Assembly: GCA_023392185.1 (NCBI GenBank) | Contig: JAEVZP010000003.1 | Coordinates: 1-20,078 of the forward strand | DNA length: 20,078 bases | DNA from: Bacteroidota bacterium | GTDB lineage: Bacteria > Bacteroidota > Bacteroidia > Chitinophagales > Chitinophagaceae | Direction of reading: 5' to 3' | In this document: one piece after another, positions 13,176 to 20,078 of the stretch | Position numbering within the stretch: the stretch's first letter is position 1 | How the letters are laid out: each line of letters begins with the position of its first letter | Translations under genes and position numbers: made by a program | Notes under the pieces: generated by a model | What the model was told of the DNA's origin: nothing | Databases searched by the model: none | The model's input: only the letters and a program-made list of their open reading frames with translations

Positions 13176-13961
13176 TTAAAGGTTTAGTCGCAGCCTGTCA
13201 AAAGCCAGTGCCATATGCGACGGTAGCTCCCGGCTCACGTCGGCATGCCGGCCCAGCTGATGACTGATGTGGGTGAAGAGAACCTTTTTCGCGCCGGTTT
13301 GCCGGCCCAGTGCAATGGCCTCCGCCAGCGTAAAATGCGAAACATGCTTTTCCTTCCGCAGGGCATTCAACACCAAAACATCCAGGTTTTGCAGTTTGGT
13401 TATCTCTCTTTCCGGAATCTCATTAGCATCGGTGATATAAGCAAAATCTCCGGTCCGGAAGCCCAGCACTTCCATGCGGGCATGCAGGGCGCGGATGGGA
13501 ATAAAAGCTTTGCCGGCGGCCGTAAAAGGCGCGTCGGCAATCCGGTGCAACTCCAGTTGCGGCACACCCGGATAAGAAGGTTCCGCGAAAGCATAGGCAA
13601 ACTCGCGGCGCAGGGCTGCCTCCGTCTCGGCGGTGCAATACACCGGAATGGCCTTTTTTTGCAGGAAATTAAACGCCCGGATGTCGTCCAGCCCGGCAAT
13701 ATGATCTTTATGGGCGTGTGTCAAAAGAACCGCATCCAGCCGGCCTACCTGCTCCCGAAGCATCTGATACCGGAAATCCGGCCCGGTGTCAATCACAATT
13801 GTGGTGCCGTCCGGCCAGCGCAACAGCACACTGCTGCGCAGCCGGTTGTCGTGCGGGTCTTCAGAGGCGCAGACCGCACAGCCGCAACCAATCATGGGAA
13901 CGCCGCTCGAGGTGCCGGTACCCAGGAAGATCACTTCCGGTGCGTCTCTGGGGTCAGGCAT
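13176..13961 (-). CDS. MBL-fold metallohydrolase, PhnP-like
   Basis: A 261-residue metallo-beta-lactamase-fold phosphodiesterase-like enzyme. Metal ligands are in THAHKDH (H82, H84, D86, H87), IRALH (H160), ITDAN (D178) and FTHISH (H231/H234). The N-terminal FLGTGTSSGVPMIGC, followed by a cysteine cluster (C26, C28, C31), resembles PhnP, which opens cyclic phosphate esters, but no phn genes are near. The ATG at 13961 overlaps the upstream gene's stop by 8 bases (ATGCCTGA), suggesting translational coupling. An ATG at 13991 would add ten residues (MGKQTRKQSK) and is less likely, because homologues start near the FLGTGTS strand. Confidence 0.85.
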   Translation of the reverse strand: MPDPRDAPEVIFLGTGTSSGVPMIGCGCAVCASEDPHDNRLRSSVLLRWPDGTTIVIDTGPDFRYQMLREQVGRLDAVLLTHAHKDHIAGLDDIRAFNFLQKKAIPVYCTAETEAALRREFAYAFAEPSYPGVPQLELHRIADAPFTAAGKAFIPIRALHARMEVLGFRTGDFAYITDANEIPEREITKLQNLDVLVLNALRKEKHVSHFTLAEAIALGRQTGAKKVLFTHISHQLGRHADVSRELPSHMALAFDRLRLNL

Positions 13962-14247
13962 TTTCGACTGCTTTCGGGTTTGTTTTCCCATTTTGGAGGG
14001 TCAGATAAAACTTTAGCAATTCGGGGTTCATCTTTTCGGTATCGGGAGCGACATTTGGCACCATTTCCAGCAGTGCGTTGATGCGGCCTTCGGTAGACAA
14101 AAATCGGTTGACGACTGCCACTTTGCGGTCTTCCAGCAGGCAGCGGCCCGACTGAAACGTCCCTTTTTCGTAGCGCACGACAAAAGCGGCCGCTTCAAAA
14201 ACCTGTTCCAGCTTCCGCAGCGTCGCCGGTGTATATTTGAAACTCAT
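13954..14247 (-). CDS. Conserved small hypothetical protein (Bacteroidota)
   Basis: A 97-residue protein beginning MSFKYTPATLRKLEQVFEAA, then VRYEKGTFQSGRCLLEDRKV, AVVNRFLSTEGRINALLEMV and a hydrophilic end. I recall similar proteins of this length in many Bacteroidota, without an assigned function; no catalytic motif is evident. It is the first gene of a two-gene unit with the MBL-fold hydrolase, overlapping its start by 8 bases. The frame is open much further upstream, but only this part looks conserved and the start ATG fits. It is divergent from the outer-membrane protein gene, with 18 bases between the start codons. Confidence 0.7.
   Translation of the reverse strand: MSFKYTPATLRKLEQVFEAAAFVVRYEKGTFQSGRCLLEDRKVAVVNRFLSTEGRINALLEMVPNVAPDTEKMNPELLKFYLTLQNGKTNPKAVENA
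14232..14239 (+). promoter_or_regulatory. Candidate -7 box for the outer-membrane protein gene
   Basis: TATATTTG is an exact TAnnTTTG match, 27 bases before the ATG at 14266. It lies inside the 5' coding end of the divergent gene. No -33 TTG is visible at the right distance. Confidence 0.35.
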
Positions 14248-14265
14248 TTTCTCCAGGACAACAAG

Positions 14266-14943
14266 ATGATTAAAAGTAGGGCAGCCCGCGCAATAATGAC
14301 AACCCTTTTGGCGGTTATGGGCTATTTGGGGGCCAGCGCGCAAAATTCGGCCAGCTATTATGAAGAAGTGCCCCGTACTTTCTACGGCGGGGTGCTGGTG
14401 GGCGCCAATCTGAGCCAGGTAGACGGCGACGCCTATGCCGGATACAATAAAGTAGGGCTCAACGTGGGCGGCATTGTTTATACCCGACTGGCCCAGCACA
14501 CGGCGCTTTCGCTGGAAATTCTGTTTTCGCAGAAAGGCGCACGCGGCAATCAGGTGCAGCAACTCCGGGCTTCCGACAGCTTCCTGACGGCCTACGCCAT
14601 CAACCTGAACTATGCGGAAATCCCGGTCATGTTCAACTATTTCGATCGGCGGCGCAGCCATTTCGGCGCGGGCTTTTCGTATTCCCAGCTCATCAGCGGC
14701 GAAGAGCAAATTGAGGTGACACGCGGGAATGTGGTGAGCGCGATCGACGCGAGCCAGTATCCTTTCCGGAAAAGCGACGTCAATTTTGTAGCGGGTGGCA
14801 ACCTGCACCTCTGGAAAGGTCTTTTCCTCAACGCCCGGTTCCAGTATTCGCTGTTCAGCGTGCGCAAGCAGCATTACCCCGGCATTGGCCGTGCCGAGCA
14901 ATACAACAACCTGTGGACCGTGCGGCTGATGTATCTTTTTTAA
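14266..14943 (+). CDS. Outer-membrane beta-barrel protein (porin-like, PF13568 type)
   Basis: A 225-residue exported protein. The signal peptide runs to about residue 25 (ending LGASA before QNS). The mature part starts with FYGGVLVGANLSQVDGDAYA, the typical first strands of Bacteroidota outer-membrane barrels. It continues with alternating amphipathic strands (VGGIVYTRLAQHTALSLEIL, YAEIPVMFNYF, LFLNARFQYSLFSV) and ends in an aromatic residue (LMYLF), as expected for barrel insertion. Function beyond a small barrel is unknown. The methyltransferase gene follows after 21 bases on the same strand. A start at the ATG at 14296 would also leave a signal peptide. Confidence 0.8.
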   Translation: MIKSRAARAIMTTLLAVMGYLGASAQNSASYYEEVPRTFYGGVLVGANLSQVDGDAYAGYNKVGLNVGGIVYTRLAQHTALSLEILFSQKGARGNQVQQLRASDSFLTAYAINLNYAEIPVMFNYFDRRRSHFGAGFSYSQLISGEEQIEVTRGNVVSAIDASQYPFRKSDVNFVAGGNLHLWKGLFLNARFQYSLFSVRKQHYPGIGRAEQYNNLWTVRLMYLF

Positions 14944-14964
14944 GAAGGACTTTCCCCGGATATC

Positions 14965-15744
14965 TTGCGACTGCGCCGCTTTTTGTTTGAGTGGGAAGAC
15001 CTTCCCGGTTTTCCCGCCCCGCTGCGCGCCTATATGCTCGACTTTCTTACTTTCTTCCTGAAAGCCGGAAAGCTTTATGCGCCCATTGCGCCGCTGCTGT
15101 TGGAAAAGGTGCGGGGAAACCATTCAAAACGCGTTCTGGACCTGGCCTCCGGCGGGGCCGGCCCGCTGGAAAGCCTGCTGCCGGAACTGGTGAAGGAATT
15201 TCCGGAAATCCGGGTTCTTTTATCCGACCTGTATCCCAGTCCGGCCTCCTGGCAAAGGCTGGAGGACCAGTTTCCGGACAATGTGAAGGGGGTGTCAGCG
15301 CCTGTGGACGCCCTTCGTTTGCCCGCGAATAACGGCGCGCTGCTGACGATGTTTTCAGCGCTGCACCATTTTTCGCCCGAAATGCTGCGCTGTTTGCTTT
15401 CCCATGTAGCGCAGCAGCGGCAACCGGCGTTTTTCTGCGACGGCGGCGGTATCAAACCCATTCTTCTCGGCGGGGTAGCGCTGATGCCTTTTTTGTTTCT
15501 GCTGGCCACCCCTTTCCTGCGGCCGTTTCGGGCCGGGCGGTTGCTGCTCACCTACCTGTTGCCGCTCGTGCCGCTGTGCACCCTGTGGGACGGTACTGTT
15601 TCGGTGCTCCGGCTGTATTCGTTTCCGGAATTAAAGCAATTGGCAGCTGCCTGCAGTACGCCGCAATATGGGTGGCGGGCCGGAAAATTCCGGAAATTTC
15701 CGGGGGTGTATGTATATTTTCTGGAAGGCAGCCCGGTGAGATAA
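14965..15744 (+). CDS. Class I SAM-dependent methyltransferase with membrane-associated C-terminal part
   Basis: A 259-residue protein. The SAM-binding motif I is VLDLASGGAG (57-66), the acidic strand-2 end is LLSDLY (85-90), and LTMFSALHHF (127-136) is motif IV-like. After the Rossmann part come two hydrophobic stretches (about 165-183 and 192-207), then LWDGTVSVLRLYSFPELKQL. This layout is shared by a family of uncharacterised bacterial methyltransferases whose substrate is unknown; a lipid or quinone-like substrate is a guess. No ATG fits the conserved N-terminus (RRFLFEWEDLPGFPAPLRAY), so the start is a TTG at 14965, 21 bases after the barrel gene's stop. It converges on the next gene with a 19-base gap. 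Confidence 0.75.
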   Translation: MRLRRFLFEWEDLPGFPAPLRAYMLDFLTFFLKAGKLYAPIAPLLLEKVRGNHSKRVLDLASGGAGPLESLLPELVKEFPEIRVLLSDLYPSPASWQRLEDQFPDNVKGVSAPVDALRLPANNGALLTMFSALHHFSPEMLRCLLSHVAQQRQPAFFCDGGGIKPILLGGVALMPFLFLLATPFLRPFRAGRLLLTYLLPLVPLCTLWDGTVSVLRLYSFPELKQLAAACSTPQYGWRAGKFRKFPGVYVYFLEGSPVR

Positions 15745-15763
15745 GCAGTTTTTTTTGCAGGTT

Positions 15764-16942
15764 TTACGCACCCCGCTCCTGTGTAGTATTGAACGGCTTC
15801 GGGACGACGCATGTACCCTGCAACCGTGCCGGAGCCTCCTCTACATAGTTCCACATCCGCAGCGCCGGACGGTAGAGGGCGAGCACAGCCAGCAGCACAT
15901 ATGTCAGCGGTTTATAGCGAACCGGCACCTGAGAAAGCAGCACTGCTACTACCATACAGAGGCACAGCAGTGCTACCACATGAAGTCCTATAGACCCATT
16001 GAAGCGAATCGGGTCGAAAGCACCCCGGAACAGAATCGCAAACGTAGTCCAGGCCCCAGCTAAAAGAGCTGTGAAAATGGCAAATCGACCCAGGTGAATG
16101 GGATAGCAAAAGCGCTCCCGGAAAGGGAAAAGCAGAAAAAACACCCCAATGATACCGGCATTGATAAAAGTCCACGCGCTTATTGAAAAGCCCGTGCCCG
16201 GCGGCAACCCGGTCAGCAGCAGCGGCCGGAGACACAGCCCGTATACAAGTGCTGCTGAAATCATTTGCGGCAGCAGAAACAGGAGGAGGTGCGACCAGAG
16301 GCGGTTGTCTTTCTTTAAAAGGATCTTGCAGAAGATAAGTCCGCAGGTAATGCCCGCAGCAACTGCAAAAGGGTAGCTTATCCATAAAAAGCAAGAAACG
16401 GCCAGGCCGGTCCGCAGCTTCCACCAACCCGTTTTGCGGGGCGAATACCGGTACAGAACCGAGAGTGTATAGAGGGTTCCCCAAGCCTCGTACGGGTCGG
16501 GATGCAAAACGGTGGCCGACGGTGCCAAAAGTGGCGAAGAGGCCAATAAGGCAACCAGCAGAAGGGCTTCTGCCTTCGGTATTTCCGAACAGCGCAGAAT
16601 GCGGTAGCCCGTAGCCATCATGCCTGAAAAACCGGCAACAAGCAGCAGCGGTCCCCAGACCGCCGAGGTATTTACAGCTTGCCAGGCACGCAGTAAAAGC
16701 GCATGGCCGGCAGGGGCATACAATTGTGGACTGCTGCCAGGCAGCGGAAGGCCGGAAGCGCCGTGCTGCCCGGCAAAAGGCGCGGGGCCTGGGAAGATGT
16801 CCTGCGTGAAAGAAAACGACCGGGCCTCTTCCGGCCGCAGATACGGAGCGGCCAGCAGCCACCCCATACCCGCCAGGGTCGCCAGTAGAACAAAGAGGCT
16901 GAAGAAGACCCAGCCTCTTTGTTTCTGTACATCTGGTTTCAT
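15764..16942 (-). CDS. Polytopic membrane protein, possibly GT-C-like
   Basis: A 392-residue integral membrane protein with about ten hydrophobic segments. The first is GWVFFSLFVLLATLAGMGWL near the N-terminus; others include LLLVALLASSPLLA, LLLFLLPQMISAALVYGL and IIGVFFLLFPF. The first large loop carries RPEEARSF and later SSPQLYAPAGHALLLRAWQA, which loosely recalls the first periplasmic loop of GT-C glycosyltransferases, but I see no decisive motif and call it hypothetical. The ATG at 16942 is preferred; a TTG 27 bases upstream is the alternative. It follows the E1 gene on the same strand after 51 bases and could be cotranscribed. Confidence 0.65.
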   Translation of the reverse strand: MKPDVQKQRGWVFFSLFVLLATLAGMGWLLAAPYLRPEEARSFSFTQDIFPGPAPFAGQHGASGLPLPGSSPQLYAPAGHALLLRAWQAVNTSAVWGPLLLVAGFSGMMATGYRILRCSEIPKAEALLLVALLASSPLLAPSATVLHPDPYEAWGTLYTLSVLYRYSPRKTGWWKLRTGLAVSCFLWISYPFAVAAGITCGLIFCKILLKKDNRLWSHLLLFLLPQMISAALVYGLCLRPLLLTGLPPGTGFSISAWTFINAGIIGVFFLLFPFRERFCYPIHLGRFAIFTALLAGAWTTFAILFRGAFDPIRFNGSIGLHVVALLCLCMVVAVLLSQVPVRYKPLTYVLLAVLALYRPALRMWNYVEEAPARLQGTCVVPKPFNTTQERGA

Positions 16943-16993
16943 GCGCAAGTCATTCAAAGCGGAAGGCAAGCCTACAGTGCCGTTTCCGGACTT

Positions 16994-19378
16994 CTATTCG
17001 GCCATCATCGCCTCTACTGAAGCGGCAATATCTTCGGCGTTGGGCTTGGAGAAATAGTCGCCGTCGGTAGCATATGCCGGACGGTGTGACTGGGCAGCAA
17101 GGGTCCGGGGCTGCGCGTCCAGATAGCGGTAGCCGCGCTGCATTTCAATCACCTGCTGGAACATATAGGCGCTTGCGCCGCCTGGCACGTCTTCATCCAC
17201 AAAGAGGATGCGTCCGGTTTTTTTGAGGCTTTCTACAATCTTTCCGGAAACATCGAAGGGCAACAGTGTCTGCACGTCTATCAGCTCTACCGAGATGCCT
17301 TCCGGCGCCAGGTATTGCTCGATCGCCTCGGCAATCACCCGCAGGGTTGAGCCGTAGGAGACGATGGTGATATCTTCCCCTTCCTGTAGAATTTCCGGAA
17401 CGCCCAGAGGCACAGTGAAGTCGGAGAGGTTGGATGGCAGTTTTTCTTTCAGCCGGTAGCCGTTAAGACATTCCACCACAATACCCGGTTCGTCGCTTTG
17501 CAGCAGTGTGTTGTACATACCGGCGGCCTGCACCATGTTGCGTGGTACACACACATACATGCCGCGCAGTGCGTTGAGCACCACCCCCATCGGCGAACCG
17601 CTATGCCAGATACCTTCGAGCCGATGGCCGCGCGTCCGCACAATAAGCGGGCATTTTTGGCCACCCCGGGTTCGGTATTGCAGCGTTGCCACATCGTCGC
17701 TGAGCGGCTGCAACCCGTAAAGCAGATAGTCGAGATACTGGATTTCGGCAATGGGCCGCAGGCCGCGCATGGCTGCACCGATGCCCTGACCGATAATGGT
17801 TGCTTCCCGGATGCCGGTATCGAAGATGCGGGCCGCACCGTGTTTTTCCTGCAAGCCGGCAAAGCCCTGGTTAACGTCACCGATCTTGCCGAGATCTTCG
17901 CCAAAGGCAATGACCGCCGGATTGCGGGTAAACAGTTCGTCGAAATACTGATTCAGCACTTCGTAGCCGTTGAGTTGCTGATCGCCGTCGTAGCGGGCGG
18001 GCACGACCGGCACTTTCAGGGCGCTTTGGGCCGATTGGCTGTAAAGATGAGAATTGAACTTATCGGCTGCTTCCTCGCGCAGGCTGCGGGAGTAGTCGTG
18101 CAACGCAGTGATGGCCAGTGAAGTTCTTCCGGAAACGGCTCGCAAAACCCGTGTGATGGTTTGCAACACGTCCTTTCGGATCGGCTCGCGGGCGGCGGCC
18201 AGCTGCCGGACCCGCTCTTGCAGCGAAGCGTCGTCGCTTCCGGCAATCACGGCATTCATCAGCTCTATGGCTTTCTCCCGTTGTTCCAGAATGGGCTTCT
18301 GGAAAGCGGCCCAGGCACGGCCTTTGGCTTCGCGGGCTTCGTCTTTGGCTTCTTCTTCTATCTTTTTCAGCTCGTCTTCACCGGCCAGTTCGTTTTCGAG
18401 GATAAACTGGCGCATCTTCACGAGGCAGTCCATTTCTTTTTCCCACTCCAGCCGCTCGGGGCTTTTGTAGCGCTCGTGTGATCCGGAAGTGCTGTGGCCT
18501 TGGGGCTGCGTGACTTCCTGAATGTGAAAAAGTGCCGGCACGTGCGTTTCCCGCACTTCATCGATGCCTTTCTGAATGGTGTTGACGAGCCCGGCATAGT
18601 CCCAGCCTTTGGCCGTATGAATGCGGATGCCACCGACGTTTTCCTCATAGCTCATGCCTTTGAGCGCCTCGCTGATCGAGTTTTTGGCGGTTTGCAGGTT
18701 GCGCGGCACCGAGATACCGTAGCCGTCATCCCACACAAAAACCGCGAGCGGTACTTTCAAAACCGCTGCTGCGTTCATCGTTTCCCAGAAATGGCCTTCG
18801 GAGGTGGAGGCGTCGCCGATCGTGCAGAAAACCACTTCGTTGCCGCCATTGGAAAACTTCTCAAAGCCGGTCTGCAGCCCGTGAATCTGCCGGTAACATT
18901 TGGAAGCAAAAGCCAGTCCAAGGGCACGCAGCATCTGTCCGCCGGTAGGCGAAATATCAGACGACGACTGCGGTGCGGCCATGAGGTCTTTCCATTCGCC
19001 GCGCTCATCGAGCCAGCGCGTGCCGTAGTGGCCGTTCATCATCCGCCCGCCGGTGGCAGGTTCGGCCTCAATATCGGGGTTGGCATACAGCTGCGAAAAG
19101 AACTTTTCGATATCGCTCATGCCGGTGGCAAACATCAGGGTCTGGTCGCGGTAGTAGCCGCTGCGCACGTCTCCAGGCTTCATACATTTAGCGGCAGCAA
19201 TCTGCGCCAGCTCTTTGCCGTCGCCAAAGATGCCAAACTTGGCTTTTCCGGTCAGCACTTCGCGGCGGCCAATGAGCGAAGCCTCGCGCGAGGCAACCGC
19301 CAGGCGGTAGTCGGCCAGCACACCGGTCTTAAAATCTTCGAACGACAGTCGGGAGGGAGCTTTTTGAGTCATAACCAT
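16994..19378 (-). CDS. Fused 2-oxoacid dehydrogenase E1, alpha and beta in one chain
   Basis: A 794-residue thiamine-diphosphate enzyme. Residues about 15-345 are the E1 alpha half, with the ThDP/Mg motif IGDASTSEG (187-195) to VWDDGYGIS (215-223; DD where other families have NN). ENVGGIRIHTAKGWDYAGLV and QPQGHSTSGSHERYKS follow. A charged helical linker leads to the beta half from about 455, with FGEDLGKIGDVNQGF, FDTGIREATIIGQGIGAAMR and VDEDVPGGASAYMF. It is the decarboxylating component of a branched-chain 2-oxoacid or pyruvate-type complex; the fused form is usual in Bacteroidota. E2 and E3 are not in the window, so the substrate is uncertain. Start at 19378; an ATG two codons later is equally possible. 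A weak -7-like TATTTTCG lies at 19386-19393 on its strand. Confidence 0.92.
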   Translation of the reverse strand: MVMTQKAPSRLSFEDFKTGVLADYRLAVASREASLIGRREVLTGKAKFGIFGDGKELAQIAAAKCMKPGDVRSGYYRDQTLMFATGMSDIEKFFSQLYANPDIEAEPATGGRMMNGHYGTRWLDERGEWKDLMAAPQSSSDISPTGGQMLRALGLAFASKCYRQIHGLQTGFEKFSNGGNEVVFCTIGDASTSEGHFWETMNAAAVLKVPLAVFVWDDGYGISVPRNLQTAKNSISEALKGMSYEENVGGIRIHTAKGWDYAGLVNTIQKGIDEVRETHVPALFHIQEVTQPQGHSTSGSHERYKSPERLEWEKEMDCLVKMRQFILENELAGEDELKKIEEEAKDEAREAKGRAWAAFQKPILEQREKAIELMNAVIAGSDDASLQERVRQLAAAREPIRKDVLQTITRVLRAVSGRTSLAITALHDYSRSLREEAADKFNSHLYSQSAQSALKVPVVPARYDGDQQLNGYEVLNQYFDELFTRNPAVIAFGEDLGKIGDVNQGFAGLQEKHGAARIFDTGIREATIIGQGIGAAMRGLRPIAEIQYLDYLLYGLQPLSDDVATLQYRTRGGQKCPLIVRTRGHRLEGIWHSGSPMGVVLNALRGMYVCVPRNMVQAAGMYNTLLQSDEPGIVVECLNGYRLKEKLPSNLSDFTVPLGVPEILQEGEDITIVSYGSTLRVIAEAIEQYLAPEGISVELIDVQTLLPFDVSGKIVESLKKTGRILFVDEDVPGGASAYMFQQVIEMQRGYRYLDAQPRTLAAQSHRPAYATDGDYFSKPNAEDIAASVEAMMAE

Positions 19379-19702
19379 GCAGGGGCGAAAATAATTCAGG
19401 AAATGTTAAGGTAAGCTGCCGCATCCTTTTAGAGGAGATGAAAAACCAGCCTTCCTGATCTGCAACAGAAATGTCATCGTCAGGAAAACACTTTCCGGGC
19501 AGGCTACAGCCGGCTTTTTCCGGAAAATTTTCCCGAAAAAAAAGCCTCTTTGAACGGTTTGTTCAGAAGCTTTCCCGGGTAGGGCGGATTTTCATTGCGG
19601 CCTCCATCCAAAACAACAAGCGCCGTCTTTTTAGGGACGGCGCTTGCGTAAATTTCGGGATTCCGGTCGGGGAGTGGTACCCCGGAGCGGCGATTCTGGT
19701 TC
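19379..19702. other. Intergenic stretch between citrate synthase and E1
   Basis: 324 bases without a supported gene. It contains the weak -7-like box for E1 (19386-19393), a TTTTCCGGAAAA palindrome (19516-19527) and the hairpin at 19617-19646. Confidence 0.5.
19617..19646 (-). terminator. Terminator-like hairpin after citrate synthase
   Basis: CAAGCGCCGTC and GACGGCGCTTG form an 11-bp perfect stem with an 8-base loop, 56 bases past the citrate synthase stop. On the reverse strand only a mixed TTGTTGTTTTGG follows, so the T-run is imperfect. Confidence 0.65.
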
Positions 19703-20078
19703 TTAGGCAGTAGCCTGCGTTTTTTCCGCTACATAGGCCTGCGCCCATTCGGTGGTAAAGGATTTGGGGCGCTCGATCGGGAAGCCGAGGGCGCGATCCC
19801 AGCACAGCGAAGCCAGCACACCGAGGGCGCGGCTCACGCCAAAGAGCACAGTGTAAAAATCTTCTTCTACCAGGCCGTAGTGCTTCAGCAGCGCACCGGA
19901 GTGGGCGTCTACGTTCGGCCACGGGTTTTTGATTTTTCCGGTAGCTTCCAGAATCGGGGGCGCTACTTCATACACGTTCCAAACGGTTTTAACGGTCGGA
20001 TCGTCCGGGCAATGTTTTTTTGCAAACTCCATTTGCGCGGTAAAGCGCGGGTCCGTCTGGCGCAGCACCGCATGACCA
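19703..20078 (-). CDS. gltA: Citrate synthase, C-terminal part (cut by window edge)
   Basis: The last 124 residues of a eukaryotic-like (Si)-citrate synthase, which condenses acetyl-CoA and oxaloacetate at the TCA cycle entry. GHAVLRQTDPRF carries the catalytic aspartate and substrate-binding arginine. VAPPILEATGKIKNPWPNVD, AHSGALLKHYGL and FGVSRALGVLASLCWDRALG match the mitochondrial-type enzyme. The reading frame continues without a stop to the window edge; a GTG inside HAVLR is a valine codon, not the start. It is upstream of the E1 gene on the same strand, but a hairpin and 324 bases separate them. Confidence 0.93.
   Translation of the reverse strand, partial: GHAVLRQTDPRFTAQMEFAKKHCPDDPTVKTVWNVYEVAPPILEATGKIKNPWPNVDAHSGALLKHYGLVEEDFYTVLFGVSRALGVLASLCWDRALGFPIERPKSFTTEWAQAYVAEKTQATA

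Noticed and set aside
14248..15123. Upstream extension of the frame of the 97-residue protein
   Set aside because: It runs antisense to the barrel protein and methyltransferase genes, and only the last 97 codons look conserved.
1..20078. CRISPR array
   Set aside because: No regularly spaced direct repeats were found; the repeated TTCCGGAA words are irregularly spaced.

Overview
The window is chromosomal DNA of a member of the Bacteroidota, most likely in or near the order Chitinophagales; the genus cannot be read from it. The evidence is Bacteroidota-type -7 promoter boxes (TAnnTTTG) in front of several genes, near absence of Shine-Dalgarno sequences, and family-typical proteins: the lineage-specific arginine decarboxylase, a fused E1 alpha/beta 2-oxoacid dehydrogenase, a GlmU-family protein beside a type B L31, and a PF04245 nucleoid-associated protein. 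The housekeeping parts have about 53% G+C in the lines I counted.

Layout. 1-613: start of an EamA-type transporter, cut by the window edge. 773-2188: arginine decarboxylase. 2189-2647: inverted repeats, a bidirectional terminator and one possible gene remnant. 2648-3856: NADP-isocitrate dehydrogenase. About 3950-9620 is an accessory zone. It holds a REP-like palindrome, a RES-toxin remnant, an IS5-like MITE, a serine hydrolase, a decayed mazEF locus, a nucleoid-associated protein gene, a low-G+C two-gene zinc-ribbon/HEPN module, and a frameshifted fragment resembling the tail of a DNA methyltransferase. The zone ends at two tRNA genes (Glu-UUC, Arg-CCG) with a clear promoter and terminator. 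9992-12354: tpiA, GlmU-family gene and rpmE2, all on the minus strand. 12588-14247: TlpA-like thioredoxin, MBL-fold hydrolase and a small conserved hypothetical. 14266-15744: outer-membrane beta-barrel protein and a methyltransferase on the plus strand. 15764-20078: polytopic membrane protein, fused E1 alpha/beta and the C-terminal end of citrate synthase on the minus strand.

How it works together. The core genes serve central carbon metabolism (citrate synthase, isocitrate dehydrogenase, 2-oxoacid dehydrogenase E1, triosephosphate isomerase), polyamine synthesis, sugar-nucleotide metabolism and translation. The accessory zone looks like a graveyard of toxin-antitoxin and restriction-modification genes in which one module, the zinc-ribbon protein plus the Swt1-like HEPN protein, is still intact. 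I regard that pair as the best candidate for an undescribed system, probably RNase-based defence or abortive infection (inference).

Across the whole window the palindrome TTCCGGAA occurs 22 times by my hand count, against about 0.3 expected by chance. This is a HIP1-like over-represented word and includes one terminator built from two copies.
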